Shown here: positions 34,900 through 48,700 of the stretch, piece after piece
How the letters are laid out: each line of letters opens with the position of its first letter
Numbering within the stretch: position 1 is the stretch's first letter
Origin: Trema orientale
Taxonomy: Eukaryota; Streptophyta; Magnoliopsida; Rosales; Cannabaceae
Reading direction: 5' to 3'
NCBI GenBank assembly: GCA_002914845.1
Contig: JXTC01000104.1
Location: 116,282 to 180,281 of the forward strand
DNA: 64,000 nucleotides
Made by a program: the position numbers and the translations under genes
The notes under the pieces: generated by a model
The model's input: only the letters and a program-made list of their open reading frames with translations
What the model was told of the DNA's origin: nothing
The model's database searches: none

Positions 34900-36135
34900 T
34901 TCTCGGTTGTCAATTCTAAATGGATAATTGTATTTTGAAAAAAACTAGTAGTTGGAGGAGTTAGAGGGTAGATTGCATCCCTAGGTTCCTTACTATTACT
35001 TTAAGAACTATTTTGATTGCCTAGTTCCTATTTCCATTCTTGCATTTTACTTTGTTATTTACTTTTCAATTCTTGCTCAAAACAATCATTATTGTTGTTT
35101 GGATAAATTAGAAACTAGTTTCAGTTAGTACTTATCAAATTGTAAATCAAGTACTCTCCATGTAATCGACACTCTCTTACTCTATATTACTTGTTGCGAC
35201 CCATATACTTGCAATTTGTGTGTTAGAAATAGCCCAACAAACTCCTTCAGTTATCATATTCAAGAAAGATGAAAGTCGAGCTTGATGAGCTCTAGCGAAT
35301 AGTCATATCCTCTATAGCTTAGGGGACCTAATGCTTTAGTATTTTAATAATTTTTGGAATTAATCTTAAGATATGAATTAGTGATAATTAAGCACAAGAT
35401 TACCAAGGATTAAGCTAGCTTACCTAAGCTACATGTAGTGCGAGACAAACGACACAACTCAAGGGGAAAATGACATGTAGCATAGTATGAGCTACACGTC
35501 GTTTGGAGCTATTTCATCTAAGCCTAGACTACATCTCATCCAAGATCAAGCCATATGTCATTCAAGCATGAACTACATATCATTTAGAGACTCTTCTCCT
35601 CGTGTGCAAGCTCTGAACTTTGAATTCATGTTATCCTTATGATTCTTGAAATTTCTAGAACCCTCCAACTTATGCCACAAGCTCTTGTAGCCTAAGCACT
35701 TACAAGACAAGCTTTTTTTCCCCTAAGAACAAGGTGCTCAAGACCTCTAGAAGCTTCTAGATGCTTCTAAGGAAGCCGCCACCTAGTCCCCTTGCAGCTA
35801 TAAGTGCTTGTTGCCTAAGTACTTCCATGCAAAGTTAAGCTAGCTAATAAGCACATGATACCTCAATTTCCTTGTAGCTTTTCTCTTATAATACGAGGAA
35901 AATTGTGCCTATAAATAAAGGCATTCCTCCTCTCATTTGTAACGATTGGGCAGTTATTAAGCTTTCAACACAAATTCCTTTCTTGCTCTTTAAATTCTCA
36001 ACCAGTCTCTCTTATGCTCATACCCTCACTATACTTCTATAAAACTACCAACACTTCAATTATCATCTTTTGATGCCTCAATATCGTAGCCTTAGTTGAA
36101 TAGTTGAATATTTTATTTATTTACTTACATTGTTC
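34900..36135 (+). repeat. Degenerate gypsy LTR/leader remnants
   Basis: At 35160-35220 the words AATCGACACTCTCTTACTC and TATTACTTGTTGCGACCC, then ATACTTGCAATTTG, resemble the LTR 3' ends and leaders of plant Athila/Tat gypsy elements. Between 35226 and 36130 comes an LTR-like block with a TATA-type CTATAAATAAAGGC at about 35909 followed by a pyrimidine-rich stretch. It also carries recurring words such as GCTACATGTAGTG/GAACTACATATC near 35430-35580. No coding sequence is present and the borders are unclear. Confidence 0.35.
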
Positions 36136-36161
36136 TTAGTTGAATATTTGAGATGGGGATA

Positions 36162-36175
36162 GAGAGAGAGAGAGA

Positions 36176-36226
<51 letters not shown>
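36162..36226. repeat. (GA)n/(TA)n compound microsatellite
   Basis: A GA run passes into a long TA run with one CA interruption. The open frame across it on the minus strand (Tyr-Ile repeats) is an artefact of the microsatellite. Confidence 0.9.
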
Positions 36227-36228
<2 letters not shown>

Positions 36229-37088
36229 GGATACCATATCATCATATTTAGTACACTCTTCCAGAAATGATAGTATAATTATGTTTAATATGTCATTTTG
36301 TGAATAATCAAATATGTAACAAGAAGAAGAAGCATCTAGATGAAACTCACAAAAGAGTTGTAAAATATTGGGAGTTTTCTCATAAATCATATGAGTAATT
36401 ATATACAAATTACAAAGGCAATTCAAAATATAAAATCGGAAATATCCTAGTCCAAATTTCAGCCTTAAATTAAGAAATAGAATCTCCATAATTCAAAATA
36501 GAAAAACTACTAAATATATAATAAAGATCGAACTCAATAAATAGAAAATATACAAATAATAAATAAAATCATTTATTTTCTCCTCCAACTCACAAATCTT
36601 AATTATGTTGGTATCCAAGAAAATACCCCTTCCACATCAATCTTGGTGTTTTTGGTGTAATTCTCGGCGGTTCTTATGTAACTGCAGAGAAAAATAACAT
36701 AAATTATGGTTGAGACCAGTCTTATCCCTAATCTTCTTCCCCGTACGTGAAAAGCCCCTCCATTCATCTCCCTTAAAAACTAATGATGGATCTGAAACAT
36801 TGGGTGAGACAGTTATAATTTTTAAAGAGAAAAAGAGAGTAAAGGGAAGTCAGCATGAGAAATCCAACAATCTATTTTATTTTATTTTTTTGGTCAAACA
36901 CATTTTTTAGGTTTTTAAACCCAAGCCCTATTGCCTTTGCCGCTCTTTCGCCGTGGCCAGAATTAGGTTAACTAACTCGTTTCTGACTGAGGGTTTCTTT
37001 TTGAGAGCTTTTTGATAGAATTTGTGGATTTTCTCCACACACTTGCTATTCATCTTCTTCTCTGGATACTGTTACTATAAGAAAAAAA

Positions 37089-37143
37089 ATGGAACGATAA
37101 AATTAAAATGATACAGAGAAGATTAGCATGGCCCCTATGCAAG
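37089..37143 (+). pseudogene. U6 snRNA pseudogene fragment (copy 3)
   Basis: Matches U6 from CGATAAAATT through GATACAGAGAAGATTAGCAT, GGCCCCT and GCAAG. Here the 3' part of U6 is missing, while CGATAAAATT and ACAGAG, lost in copy 1, are kept. The two copies together imply that the ancestral unit carried most of U6. Confidence 0.85.
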
Positions 37144-37330
37144 AAAAGTCTACGTACTTAGTATTTAAGTGTTAGTATAGTAAAGTAAAGATAATACTGT
37201 AGAGAAAAAAAAACATAATAAAATTACTAGATGTAAAGGATAATTTTGACTATAAAAGATATTTAGCATTTTTCTTTCTAGTAAACAAAAAATATTTACA
37301 GCTTTTCTCTAATAAATTACATGCTCAAAC

Positions 37331-38896
37331 TGTTGAGAAATTAAGGCTTCAATCTTACTCACTCATATTGAAGATAATAAACATTTGATTTAGTACTAAT
37401 GATTTAACTTGAGTATGTAGTGAATTAACTTTAAAAGTTCTAACTCAAGTTGATCAAGGAATCAAGCTTGAAGATGGATGCATATTGGACTTACTAGAAT
37501 TAAGCTTGAAGATGGATTATAGAAAAGAGATTGAAGACAAAGATCAAGTAACAAGACTTAAACTAGCAAAGGTTAAATATTTAGTTTTTGTATTTGAATA
37601 TATGTTTACATATAATATGATCTTAATATCTCAACTTTTTCTAAAAATAGGAAATTTTCAAACCAATGCGATCGAACTAGTTTATCTTCAATTAAAGGTT
37701 GAAAATTTATTTACATAAGTTTTAAATTGATTTATGAATTTCAATAGTATCTATATTTCATAAAAATAGATTTAAAAAGTCACAATTTTGAAAAGAATTG
37801 AAAGAAGCTTGAAATAAAATTCAAATTTGCTCTTTGATATTTTCAGTCTACCTAAAAGCCATTTTCAGTCTACCAATTCTGTGACTTTTTTTCAGCAAAT
37901 TTCAAATTCAACCGTTAGAACAGTAATATCAACGTCTAGTATTTTTGGTCAACCAAAAACACACTTTTGGTCTACCAAAAATGATAGAATATCTGTGTCA
38001 AACGGCCTAAAACAACTAATTTTCATTCAAGTCTATAAATAAAAACTTTTCTAACACTCGAAACAACTTTTGAATATCCTTTCATTGCTCGTATCTTATC
38101 TTTAAGTTGTTCTAATCAATTTTTGTGATCCAAATTTTCAAATCCATTTTTTCACAAAAATTATTTGAGCTAAACTAGATCATATCTTGTGTTTACATCT
38201 ATTCTTTCTAAGCTTACATTGTATCAAATACTTTTATTAGAGAGAGATTCTAGTTGAGTAATTCAACAAAAATCAAATTGTAATTGTGAGGTGAGGTTGA
38301 CTCCAGATTCATCAACAACTCGATTTAGATGAGGTTATCACCGGAGTCTAAATAATCCGAGCGTAGGTGAGGTTGTCACCAGAGTCTAAACAACCCGTGA
38401 GTTAGTAAGATTGACACCATTGTCTAAACAATCGATGTAGGTGAGGTTGTTACCACAGTCAAAATAATCCGTGGTTAGGCATGATAGGGCCAGATTCAAA
38501 ACTACTGTAAAGGTTGGGTGAGCTTAGGAAGAATTTACTCCGTTTGTACAAGGGTCAGTCAAGCCCACCATCTTGATCCGAATAGTGGAAGCTCAAAGCA
38601 AGTTGCCAAGAGCTAGGGACGTAGGTATATCATTGTGTTTGTCAAACCTCGTAAAAACTAAGTTCTCATTTTCTCTATCCTTATACTCTTTACTTTATTG
38701 CAAGCTATTTGATTGAATATTTGATATTTATTATGCTTAAATTACTTGGTATCATTGTGATATATTTAGTATTATTATTTATTTAGATTAAAAGTTTCAA
38801 AAGAGTGGCCTATGGTTTTATATAGTTGAAAAGTTTCAAAAAAAGTTTTAAAAGCCAATTCAACCCTCCTCTTCGGTTATCGATCTTGGGCTAACA
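37331..38896 (+). mobile_element. Solo LTR of the K family
   Basis: The 1566-bp LTR runs from TGTTGAGAAATTAAGG to GGGCTAACA with a perfect 5-bp duplication CAAAC (37326-37330, 38897-38901). It carries the same 40-bp array (about 38290-38480) and GGTCTACCAAAAA palindromes (37845-37985) as the LTRs of element K. No gag or PBS follows, so recombination between LTRs probably removed the interior. Confidence 0.93.
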
Positions 38897-39085
38897 CAAA
38901 CAAGTTAGGAATTTTTTAAGATGCATTTAATTGCATACTTTACTCAAGTACTTTTGGCTTAATGCCCATTTATTTCTATGGATCAAATAACTAGTGGTAT
39001 TTCCAGTTTCTGAGGCAAGTAAGAACATCTAAGTAAAAAATAATAAATAAAATGTATCCAAAATATACATATATATATATATGGC

Positions 39086-39473
39086 AATATATCAACTGCA
39101 CTAAGAAAAGGTTCAAACGAAAAGAAATTTTCTTTTCCATTTCTTTTAAAGTTTAAGTTATGGAACATGTTATATTTCCATTTTTGTCATTAAGTTCGAT
39201 ATTTAGATATAAACTTTTGAACTTCGTCAAATAACTAGTCAATCCTATTTTCTTCCCTTTTCCCTCCATTCTAATGTATTTATGCGCTAATATCATAAAA
39301 CTTACGTACAAAAGTCACACACATTATTGTGGCATGCTTTTTAACTATTCATGTTTTTTCAAATTATAATGAATTAACCGTACTAAATATATGAGTGATT
39401 AAAAAAGCATACCAAATCATTTTGTGTAACTTTTGTGTGTAATTTTTGTATATGTTTCTGAAGTATCTAAAGG
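39086..39473. other. AT-rich flank left of gypsy element F
   Basis: No gene is recognised. AAAGG at 39469-39473 lies immediately left of the first readable F sequence and equals the five bases after the F 3' LTR (57959-57963). With the F 5' LTR missing, this could be chance. Confidence 0.4.
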
Positions 39474-42400
39474 CGGGCAGCTCATGGCCTTATCAGGAAG
39501 TGTCAGGAAGAATACGACCCTCTAGAAAAACCTACAAAAATTGATTGCATTGAAGTGGAAGACTTTTGCCAAAGAGCCAAAAAGTACAAGTGTGTGGAGA
39601 AGGCACAAGACATGGATAACTCAAAGAAAAGTGGAGAAACGTAAAAAAAGGAAGGGGAAAAGATGAAGCGAAAGTAAGACGGCAACTAGATGCCTAGCTC
39701 CCCGAAGAATAAGAAGAAACCTCATTCAGAGGATAAAAGACCACCTCGAGATCGAAGAACTCATTCACCAAGGATACCTCAGAAGGTATCAATGAAGAGA
39801 GGGACTATGATATAAGGGATTATAGACCAAGATGAACAGATTCACCTACTCAAGATAATCGCGAGCTCGCTGTTCGGGGTAAAATCTGCAAGATATTTAG
39901 AGGTCCACATGTTAGAGGGAGGTCGAGGAAATATCATGAGGAATTATGCTCGAGAAGCATGAACACTTTCAATGACCAATGTTCTCTACCTCGAGGATAG
40001 ACCTATGAAAAGCTCTATAAGAGATTTAGAGCTAACTATTTTCATAGAAGAGGATGCAAGGAAGGTGTATTACCCACATAACTATCCTCTGGTCATTACC
40101 GTACAAATTGGCAACATGCACATCCACCGAACTCTAGTCGACACTGGAAGTTCAATGGAAATCTTGTACCTGAGTGCTTTGTGAAAAAAGTGGTTCGACA
40201 AAAAAATTTTAAAGCTGACAATAGTAAAGCTCTGTGGATTTACTAGAGACAGTGTTCAACCGCTCAGAGTGATCCAGCTCGCACTAACTGTAGCTACTCG
40301 ACCCTGGTATAGTACAATCATTACAGATTTATGGGTAGTAGATTACCCAACTACTTTCAATTCAGTCTTGGGACGACCTGTGTTGTGAGAGCTTCGAGCA
40401 GTTTCTTCAATTTATCAACTTGCAATGAAATTCCTTACATCGGAAGTACTTAGTATGGTGCAAGGGGAGCAACAGGAGGCTCAAGAATGTTATAACCAGT
40501 CTTTATGAACTACCGAACAAAAGGTCAAAAAGCCTGCAGTAGAGGAATAGAGGTATGTGATCTTTGGACCAATCGCATATCTAAATTCTCGAAAGGACGA
40601 CGAGAAGAAAAAAGTAGGACATGTCGAAGATCTCGAGAAAATTTCTATAGATGAACTTGAGCTATCTAAAGTATTGAAGATGGGAAAGAACCTTCAACTA
40701 GAACTCTGGGAAAAGCTCATTAAATTTCTCATAAACTACTTACATGACTTCGCTTGGAACCACAATGACATGAAGGGGATCAACCCCAATGTCATGTGTC
40801 AAATGCTGAATATTGATCCTAATTTCAAGCTTGTCTGACAAAAAAGGCGAGTGCTCGACCCCGAAAAATAAATGGCTTTAAAAGAAGAGGTAGAAAAGTT
40901 AGAGAAAATTGGGTTCATTCGAGAGTCATTCTACTCGAGTTGGCTTTCAAACCTAGTTTTAGCAAAGAAGCCAACTGGCAAGTAACACACATGTATTGAT
41001 TTCACAAATCCGAACAACGCTTACCCAAAAGATAGTTTCTCACTGCCTCCTATCAACCAACTCATTGATGCTACCTTGGGACATGAGCTACTGAGCTTCA
41101 TGGGTTCATATTTAAGCTATAACCAAATTCTAATGTACAGATCGGAAGAGGAGCATACATCGTTCATGACTGATCGAGGTTGATATTGCTATAAGGTCAT
41201 ACTATTTGGCCTTAGGAATGCTGGCACGACTTACCAATGGCTCGTTAATGAGATGTTTGTAGACTTAATCAAAAAAAGCATAGAAGTTTATGTGAAAGAT
41301 ATGCTCATAAAATCTAAAAAAGCTACAGACCATGTTATACATCTCGACATGATGTTCAAAATTTTGAATACATATCGTATGAAACTCAACCCACTCAAAT
41401 GTGCCTTCGAAGTATCCATGGGAAAGTTCCTCAGATTCATAGTGAATGAATAGGTATTGAGGCCAACCTAGAAAAAATTCAAGCTCTACTCGATATGGAA
41501 TCTCCTCAAAAACCAAAGGATACTTAGAGCTTAACTGGGAGAGTAGCAGTCCTCAGTCAATCTCGAGGGCAACGGACAAGTGTATACCATTCTTCGACGC
41601 ATTACGTAGAGCAAAAAGGTTTGAGTGGGATGACTAATGTGAACACGCCTTCTAGTAGCTAAAGGCACAACTTGTTAAACTACCTTTACTTTCCAAGCCA
41701 CTAGGTAATGAAGTCCTTTATTTGTATTTGGCGATCTTAAAATCAGCTATGAGCTTTGTATTAATTTGAGAATAAGACTGAGTACAGTATCCTGTCTATT
41801 ATACTAAAAAAAGGTTGCTCGATGCAGAACCGCAGTACCCAAAAATGGAAAAATTGAACTATGCCTTAGTCATTAGTTCGAGGAAGCTAAGGCCATATTT
41901 TCATGCGTATTATATTCGAGTTTATACCAACTATCCATTTCGTCAAGTGCTATAAAAGCCTTAGCAGACATCGGCTAGATTACTGAAATAGGCCATAAAA
42001 CCCAGTCAATTAGATATCGAGTTGTCTCAGCGAACTGCTATCAAGGGCCAAGCCTTAGCAGACTTTGTCACAGAGTCCACGTATAGGCCAGAACAAGAGA
42101 AAATCGAGCAGGAAGAAACACTTCCAACTTGGAAGTTATATATGAATGGTTCCTGTAATGAACATAGGTCCAGAGCAAGCTTCATTCTAATTAGCCCTAA
42201 GGAGCATAAGCTTTCTTATGCTATACGTTTCAGGTTTTAAGCGTCGAACAATGAAGCAGAATATGAAGCATTGCTCATCGGATTAAGACTGGCAAAGAAG
42301 ATGAAGGCTGAATCGATCTCCAATTATAGTGAGTCTTAGCTCGTTGTTCGACGAATAAATAAGGAGTACTAGGCTCATGGGGCAAAAATGATCAAGTATC

Positions 42401-42820
42401 TGGCAAGTGCTCGAGAACTTCTTTCCACTTTCATGAGTACAAAAATTAGTCAAATACCTCGAGCCAATAATGCTGACACACTCTCGAAGCTCATTCCACA
42501 AAAGATTCAAAATTACACGATGTCATTCCAGTCGAGTTCCTTCAAAAGCCCAACATCGAGAGGAATGACCATGTTCTAATATTGGTCGCTAAGCCATCCT
42601 AGATTGATTCAATATATAACTATTTGAAGGATGGCATTTCACCTGCCAATAAGGAAGAAATTTGCCGAACAAAGTACAAATCAGTACGACATATACCGGT
42701 CGATTAAAAATTATATTTATGCAGCTTTACTATATCACTTCTTCGGTGTGTAAATGATGAAGAATCATGGACTATCCTTAGATAGATCTACGAAGGAGTT
42801 TGTGAAAATTACTCAGGCGG
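39474..42820 (+). pseudogene. Ty3/gypsy Tat-lineage element F: gag end, protease, RT, RNase H, archaeal-type RNase H
   Basis: Plus-strand pieces read the gag C-terminus (FCQRAKKYKCVEKAQ near 39560), then protease in open frame 39972-40184 with LVDTGSSMEILY. RT follows (open frame 40557-40838, then PNNAYPKDSFSLPPINQLID near 41010-41070, and 41253-41453 with VYVKDMLIKSKKATDHVIHL). The catalytic YVDD is YVKD, so RT is dead. RNase H pieces lie around 41630-41930, and an additional RNase H reads LADFVTESTYRPEQEKI, WKLYMNGSCN, ASNNEAEYEALLIGLRLAKK (42022-42520). The extra RNase H is typical of the Tat lineage. The 5' LTR, leader and most of gag are missing. Element E splits F at 42820; integrase resumes at 53155. 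Confidence 0.88.
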
Positions 42821-45699
42821 TGTAACACCCCTTAGCTTAACCATAGGACTATGTAGGTCAAACTAGGAAGCATTATTCTTTCATAAACTATATTTTTATT
42901 TTTGCAAAAAGGTGGGCCAAATTTAAACTTTTCAAGCTCTAACAAACGAAACTGCGTGGCATTACTTTTTGAAAGTGTCTTTACAAACTATACAACCAAA
43001 AACTCCTTATCAATTGCCATCAGCAATAATATTTACAACACACCAGAATAACAAAATACAAAGAAAACACCGCCTAAGTCAAGTTTGTCTACATCTGTAT
43101 GATCATGGCGACAAAAAAGCGTGCTAGCCAACTAGCGACTCTATACATCGTATATCTCCTCACTTGCATCACAGAAACTAAATAAGCTAATGCTCAGTAA
43201 GTAAAGATCATACATGCTCGTGAACGTATTATGCATAAACTTTACTAAAATTCCCATTATACTCTTTCTTTTATAACTTTTCATTTGAATGCACTTTTCT
43301 TAGAAAACATTCTTTATAGGGCCCTTGAGTACACTACAAAGTCACGGCAGTCAGTAGGCCGTGCCCACCTATGTGGAAAGGAAACACATGGCCAATATGA
43401 ACTATACCAACCCAACGCAGACCGACTAGGTAATGCACCTAATAAATCTCATAGTACAATGCTCAGTCCCGGCAGTTGGTAAGCCGTGCCCACCTATGCG
43501 GGAAGGATGCCTGTGCAAACTACACTTACCCAATGCAGACAAACTAAACAATGTACTTAAAACATATCTCGTAAAATCAGTACAATGGTACTACTTTAAA
43601 TCTAATGTGTGGAAAACTTCACTTCTTTGAAAATCATGCTTAAATGATCATGTCATGCTTATGCCTTCCATGAACAAAATAATAACCATATAAATAACAT
43701 ATACTTGAAATAATACACATAAGCATGTAGGAAAATATCTTGTATGTACTAATGTTCTTGTGATGCAATTAAAATAAATCTTTACTTACTTTGTGTCCAG
43801 TAGAAAAGATAGTGGAAAGGGTCAGTATTCTCAGTACCAAGGTCTGTGGAAGACCAGATTTCAATTTTATTACAAAAATAATCACTACAATGTAAAACAC
43901 TTAAAGAAAACAAGTACAAGACCGAATTACAACTTTTACAAAATAAGGAAGCCTAATCACAAAATGAACCGAAATGTCACCTACTTTCATAAAAACTAAT
44001 CCATTTGCTTCTAAATGGTACCATTTGGCTTGTAAAAATATTTGGACAGTACCTCCCCTATTTTTAGGACATCCCCACATGATTAAAATCTTAGTTTAAG
44101 ACCTGCAATAATAATCCACAAGCCAATTCCCACATATACACCTCAAAGAAGATCACATAGAACAACCTAGGTACACTTGAATTTCTTTCGATTTAGACGA
44201 AGTTTAAAACCACTTTTACACTTGTATATCATCATAACCAGCCAATAAATAGATGTAATATAAATAAAAGGATCAATGTCTTACACATTCCAAGTAAAGA
44301 AATTAAATTACAAGTATAGACAACTTATTCCAACAATGAAAACACTTAAAAACACTTAAATCCACAAATAGCAAACTTTAGGGCTTTAAGTCTAACTTTA
44401 ATCCTCCACTTAAATTCTTTGTTTCTAGCCATATGTAAGATTTTCTAGGATCTTTATTCATCAAATAAAAGCTTTGATTTAAGAGCTAAAGCAATAGAAA
44501 TAAATTACTAATTCTAAATTCTACAAAAATCTCACCTTGACTAGTTTGAACCTTTATTGAAGCTCTTGCCTTCTTCTTCTACAAAACTGATTTCTAAGGC
44601 TTAGAAATTGATCTTAGAACTCAAGAAGACCTAGAGGAATCATTATTTAAGTGGTATCAAGTAGAGAATTGAAATAAGAAAACAAAACCTAGGAAGGAGA
44701 ACTAGTAGAATTACCTTGACTAGTTTGGACCTATCTTGCTTTCTTGAGTTCAAAATTGAGTTCTTCTACTTGGAAACTCTTAAATATGGATAAGGAGAGT
44801 TGAGAGAAGTATAGAAAAGAGTTAGAGAGCTTCAGGTCATGGCTGGACAGAAAGAGAAAGAGAGTGACCAGATTTGGTCTAAAAGTGATACTTAATGACT
44901 AAGAAATGGCATAACTTAAGTTCTAAGTGGTATTTTGGAAAATTTGCACCTTACTTTCCATGTTTCCAGCTCTAAAACATCCTTAGCATACTCACCACAT
45001 TACTGGTCTATCCCATATACCCAAGTGTAGACTAAAATGGTGAAACATAGCTTAGAAGATGAAACTAGTCATACTTTGACCTATAATCCCATATGGCCAA
45101 TCATATTGTAATCTAGTAGAACCTAGCCCCATAACTAATCATTAAACACAAAAATAAGTCAATTAGACTCCAATTAATAATGCAAACATAGTATCAATGC
45201 CCAATTAATATAATGCACAAAATTGATATTACGCGATTAAGCTGAATCTAAGCTAGCTTAGTTCAACTAAATACCAATTCAGCACAGTGACTGCCACCTC
45301 GTGCTTACCCGGGGCCGGCAAATAAAATTCTATAAATGAGTCCTAAACGCACAGTGAATTTGGCTCCGAAAAGCATGAAAAATGCATTTTACCGAAAAAC
45401 TACTACCTGACCAAGTTATCAACAGACATGATTTTAATGCACATGTATATAGTATTACTATTCATGAATGTATTCTTTATTCATCTCACATACCAAACTC
45501 TCTCTTTGAAGGTATTGAGCCTTTATACAGTATGGGAGCACTTCAACAAATATTAGTACAAAATACATATCGAAAGCATTTAACAATCAACTTAAGCAAT
45601 TTACCCTGAAATTGACACTAGTTTCATGATATATCTATTACGCAATATAAACATGTTTATTATTGGCTTATTATGCATGTGAGAGTCTTGGGCATCACA
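42821..45699 (-). repeat. 3' LTR of element E
   Basis: On the plus strand it begins TGTAACACCCCTTAGC and ends GGGCATCACA. It contains a duplicated block: GGCAGTCAGTAGGCCGTGCC near 43348 and GGCAGTTGGTAAGCCGTGCC near 43470. Matches 50291-53149 throughout. Confidence 0.95.
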
Positions 45700-45714
45700 A
45701 TCCTACCCTTCTTA
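45700..45714 (-). other. Polypurine tract of E
   Basis: On the minus strand AATAAGAAGGGTAGGAT abuts the LTR start TGTGATGCCC. It is the expected plus-strand primer site. Confidence 0.7.
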
Positions 45715-45738
45715 TTAAATTTTGTCCTCGAAATTTAC

Positions 45739-48700
45739 TTACCCAAATAAGTGAGGATACTTAGTTTTCATCTCTTCTTCTCTTTCCCATATGACTTCTT
45801 CTACTTCGTGGTTCCTCTATAGTACTTTGACCAAATGGATCTTCTTGTTTCTAAGCTCCTTTTCTTTTCTATCCAAAATCTCCACTGGTTGTTCTTCATA
45901 GCTCACATCTTGGCTCAACTCTAGTGGCTCAAAACTCAAAATGTGTGAAGGGTTTGGAATATATCTTTTAAACATAGAGACGTAAAAATATTATGTACGT
46001 TCGACAGTGAGGATGGCAAAGCAAGTCTACAGGCAACATCTCCAACTTTGTCAAGTATCTCAAATGGGCCTATATATCTAGGACTAAGTTTCCCTTTCTC
46101 TTTAAACGTCATGATTCCTTTCATGGGAGCAACTTTCAAAAATACTTTGTCTCCAATATTTAACGTGACCTCTCTCCTTCTAGGATCAGCATACTACTTC
46201 TGTCTATTCTGAATAGCTAATAACCTTTTACGAATCTTTTCTACTGCTTCAGTTGTTTCTCTTACCAAGTCTGGACTAAGAAATTTCTTTTCTTCCATCT
46301 CATCCCAGTGAATTGGAGATTTACATTTTCTTCCATACAATGCTTCATATGGAGGCATTTCAATTGAAGCTTGATAACTATTATTATAGGCAAATTCTAT
46401 CAGTGGCAAGTACTTGCTCCAAGATCCATGAAAATCTAACGCACAAGCTCTAAATATATCCTCAAGAGTCTGTATAGTTCTCTCTGATTGTCCATCTGTT
46501 TGAGGATAAAAAGCTGTACTGAATGCCAGTTTCGTACCCATAGTATCTTGAACCCTCTTCCAGAATTTTGAAGTGAATCTAGAATCTCGGTCAGAAATGA
46601 TAATCTTTGGAATACCATGTAGTCTAACGATTTCCTGAACATACAACCGAGCCAATTGATCCAAGCTATAAGTCACTTTAATCGGTAAAAAATGAGCTAA
46701 CTTGGTATATCTATCCACAATAACCCAAATAGCATCATGGCTTTTATTTGTCTTAGGAAGTCCAACCACCAAATCCATAGCAATCTCTTCCCATTTCCAT
46801 TATGGCACATGTATAGGCTTCAATGTACCAGCAGGTCTTTGATGTTCAGCTTTAACTTGTTGGCATGTGAGACATTGTTCTACAAACTCAATCACATCCT
46901 TCTTCATACCTGGCCACCAGTAATGTATTTTCAAATACCTATACATTTTCGTAGTACACAGAGTAGGGAGTAGTGTGAGTTTCTGTCAATTTCTCCTTTC
47001 TAATTGTTCCATCAGGCACACACAATCTACTTTTGTATCTGATTACACCATCACTAGAAATTTGGAAAGCCATCTCCTTTCCAGACTCTATCTTAGTCTT
47101 CAAACTTGTCAGATAAGGATCTGTATTCTGGCTTTGCTTAATTCTCTCTAAAATTGTAGGTTACAATGTAAGAGCTACTAATTTCTCTGTTAAATCTGTA
47201 GGTACTATCTCTAATTCCAATCGATGCAAATCTATTAAAAGATCTTTCTGATCAACATACTTAAGTGACATAGTAGCTAATGACTTTCTACTTAGAGCAT
47301 CTACAACCACATTAGCTTCTCCTGGATGATAGTTAATTTCACAGTCATAGTCTTTCACCAGTTCAAGCCATCTTTTCTGTCTCATATTCAGTTCCTTTTG
47401 GGTAAAGAAGTACTTAAGACTTTTATGGTCTGTGGAGATTTGACATCTTTCTCCATAAAGATAATGTCTCTAAATCTTCAGTGCAAAAACTACTACTGCA
47501 AGTTCTAAATCATGAGTAGGATATTTCTTTTCATATTCTTTCAGTAGAAGCATAAGCGATAATCTCACCATTTTGCATTAGAAGACAATCCAGACCATTC
47601 TTTGAAGCATCACTGTAAATAACAAATCCCCCAGATTCAGTGGGTATACAAAGTATAGGAGCTGTGACCAAACGTTTAACTCTTGAAAATTCTTTTCACA
47701 ATCATCATTCTAATAAAATTTCATATTCTTTCTAGTCAACTGAGTCAATGGTGAAGCCAACTTAGAAAATCCTCCTACGAATCTTCTATAGTAACTAGCT
47801 ATCCTAAGAAACTATGAATCTCTAAAACATTTATAGGTCTTGACTAATTACTTACAGCTTCAACCTTTGTTGGATCTATAGAAATACCATTTCTAGACAC
47901 TACATGACCAAGGAAGATAACTTTCTCTAACCAGAACTCATACTTCTTAAATTTTGCATACAACTGCTTTTCTTTCAAGATCCTCAAAACTGTTCTCAAA
48001 TGCTCTATATGCTCCTCCCTTGAGCGCGAATATATCAAAATGTTATCAATAAACACTATAACAAAACTATCCAAGAAATCCTTGAATACTCTGTTCAATA
48101 TGTCCATAAAAGTAGCTGGGGCATTAGTTAAACTAAAGGACATCACTAAGAACTCATAGTGCCCGTATCTCGTTCTAAAAACTGTCTTAGGAATATCTTC
48201 TTCCTTGATCTTCAACTGATGGTATCCAGATCTTAAATCAATCTAAGAAATATTGAAGCTCTTTGTAACTTATCAAACAAATCATCAATTCTAGGGAGAG
48301 GATATTTATTCTTGATTGTGACCTTATTTAGCTCTCTATAATCAATACAAAGCCTCATAGTTCCATCTTTCTTCTTTACAAACAACACTGGAGCACCCTA
48401 TGGTGAAAAGCTTGGGTGTATGAAATCCTTATCCAAAAGTTTCTGTAATTGTACCTTCAATTCCTTAACTCTGTTGAAGCCATTTTATATGGTGCTTTAG
48501 AAATAGGAGCTATACCAGGTAGCAAGTCAATAACAAACTCTATCTCTCTATTAGGTGGTGATCCTGGTAGATCTTCTGGGAACACCTCTAGAAATTCATT
48601 AACCACTGGTACTTCCTCTGGCTTTATCTTCAGTTTCTCTCTAGTATCTATTATATTTGCTAAATAATCAGTACACCTTTTCTTAAGTAACTTCCTTGCT

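Larger units (their letters stand above)
36140..39085 (+). repeat. Repeat unit, copy 3, with U6 pseudogene and an inserted solo LTR
   Basis: Colinear with 32385-33690 once the solo LTR 37331-38896 and one CAAAC are removed. It opens near a (GA)n/(TA)n microsatellite (36162-36226) and closes at a (TA)n stretch (about 39066-39083). It contains the shared GAAGAAGAAGCATCTAGATG, CCCAAGCCCTATTGCCTTTG and TTGGCTTAATGCCCATTTAT landmarks. Confidence 0.8.

Noticed and set aside
36136..36489. A 117-codon minus-strand open frame with alternating Tyr-Ile.
   Set aside because: The Tyr-Ile part is a TA microsatellite, and the frame is not kept in the other copies of the repeat unit.
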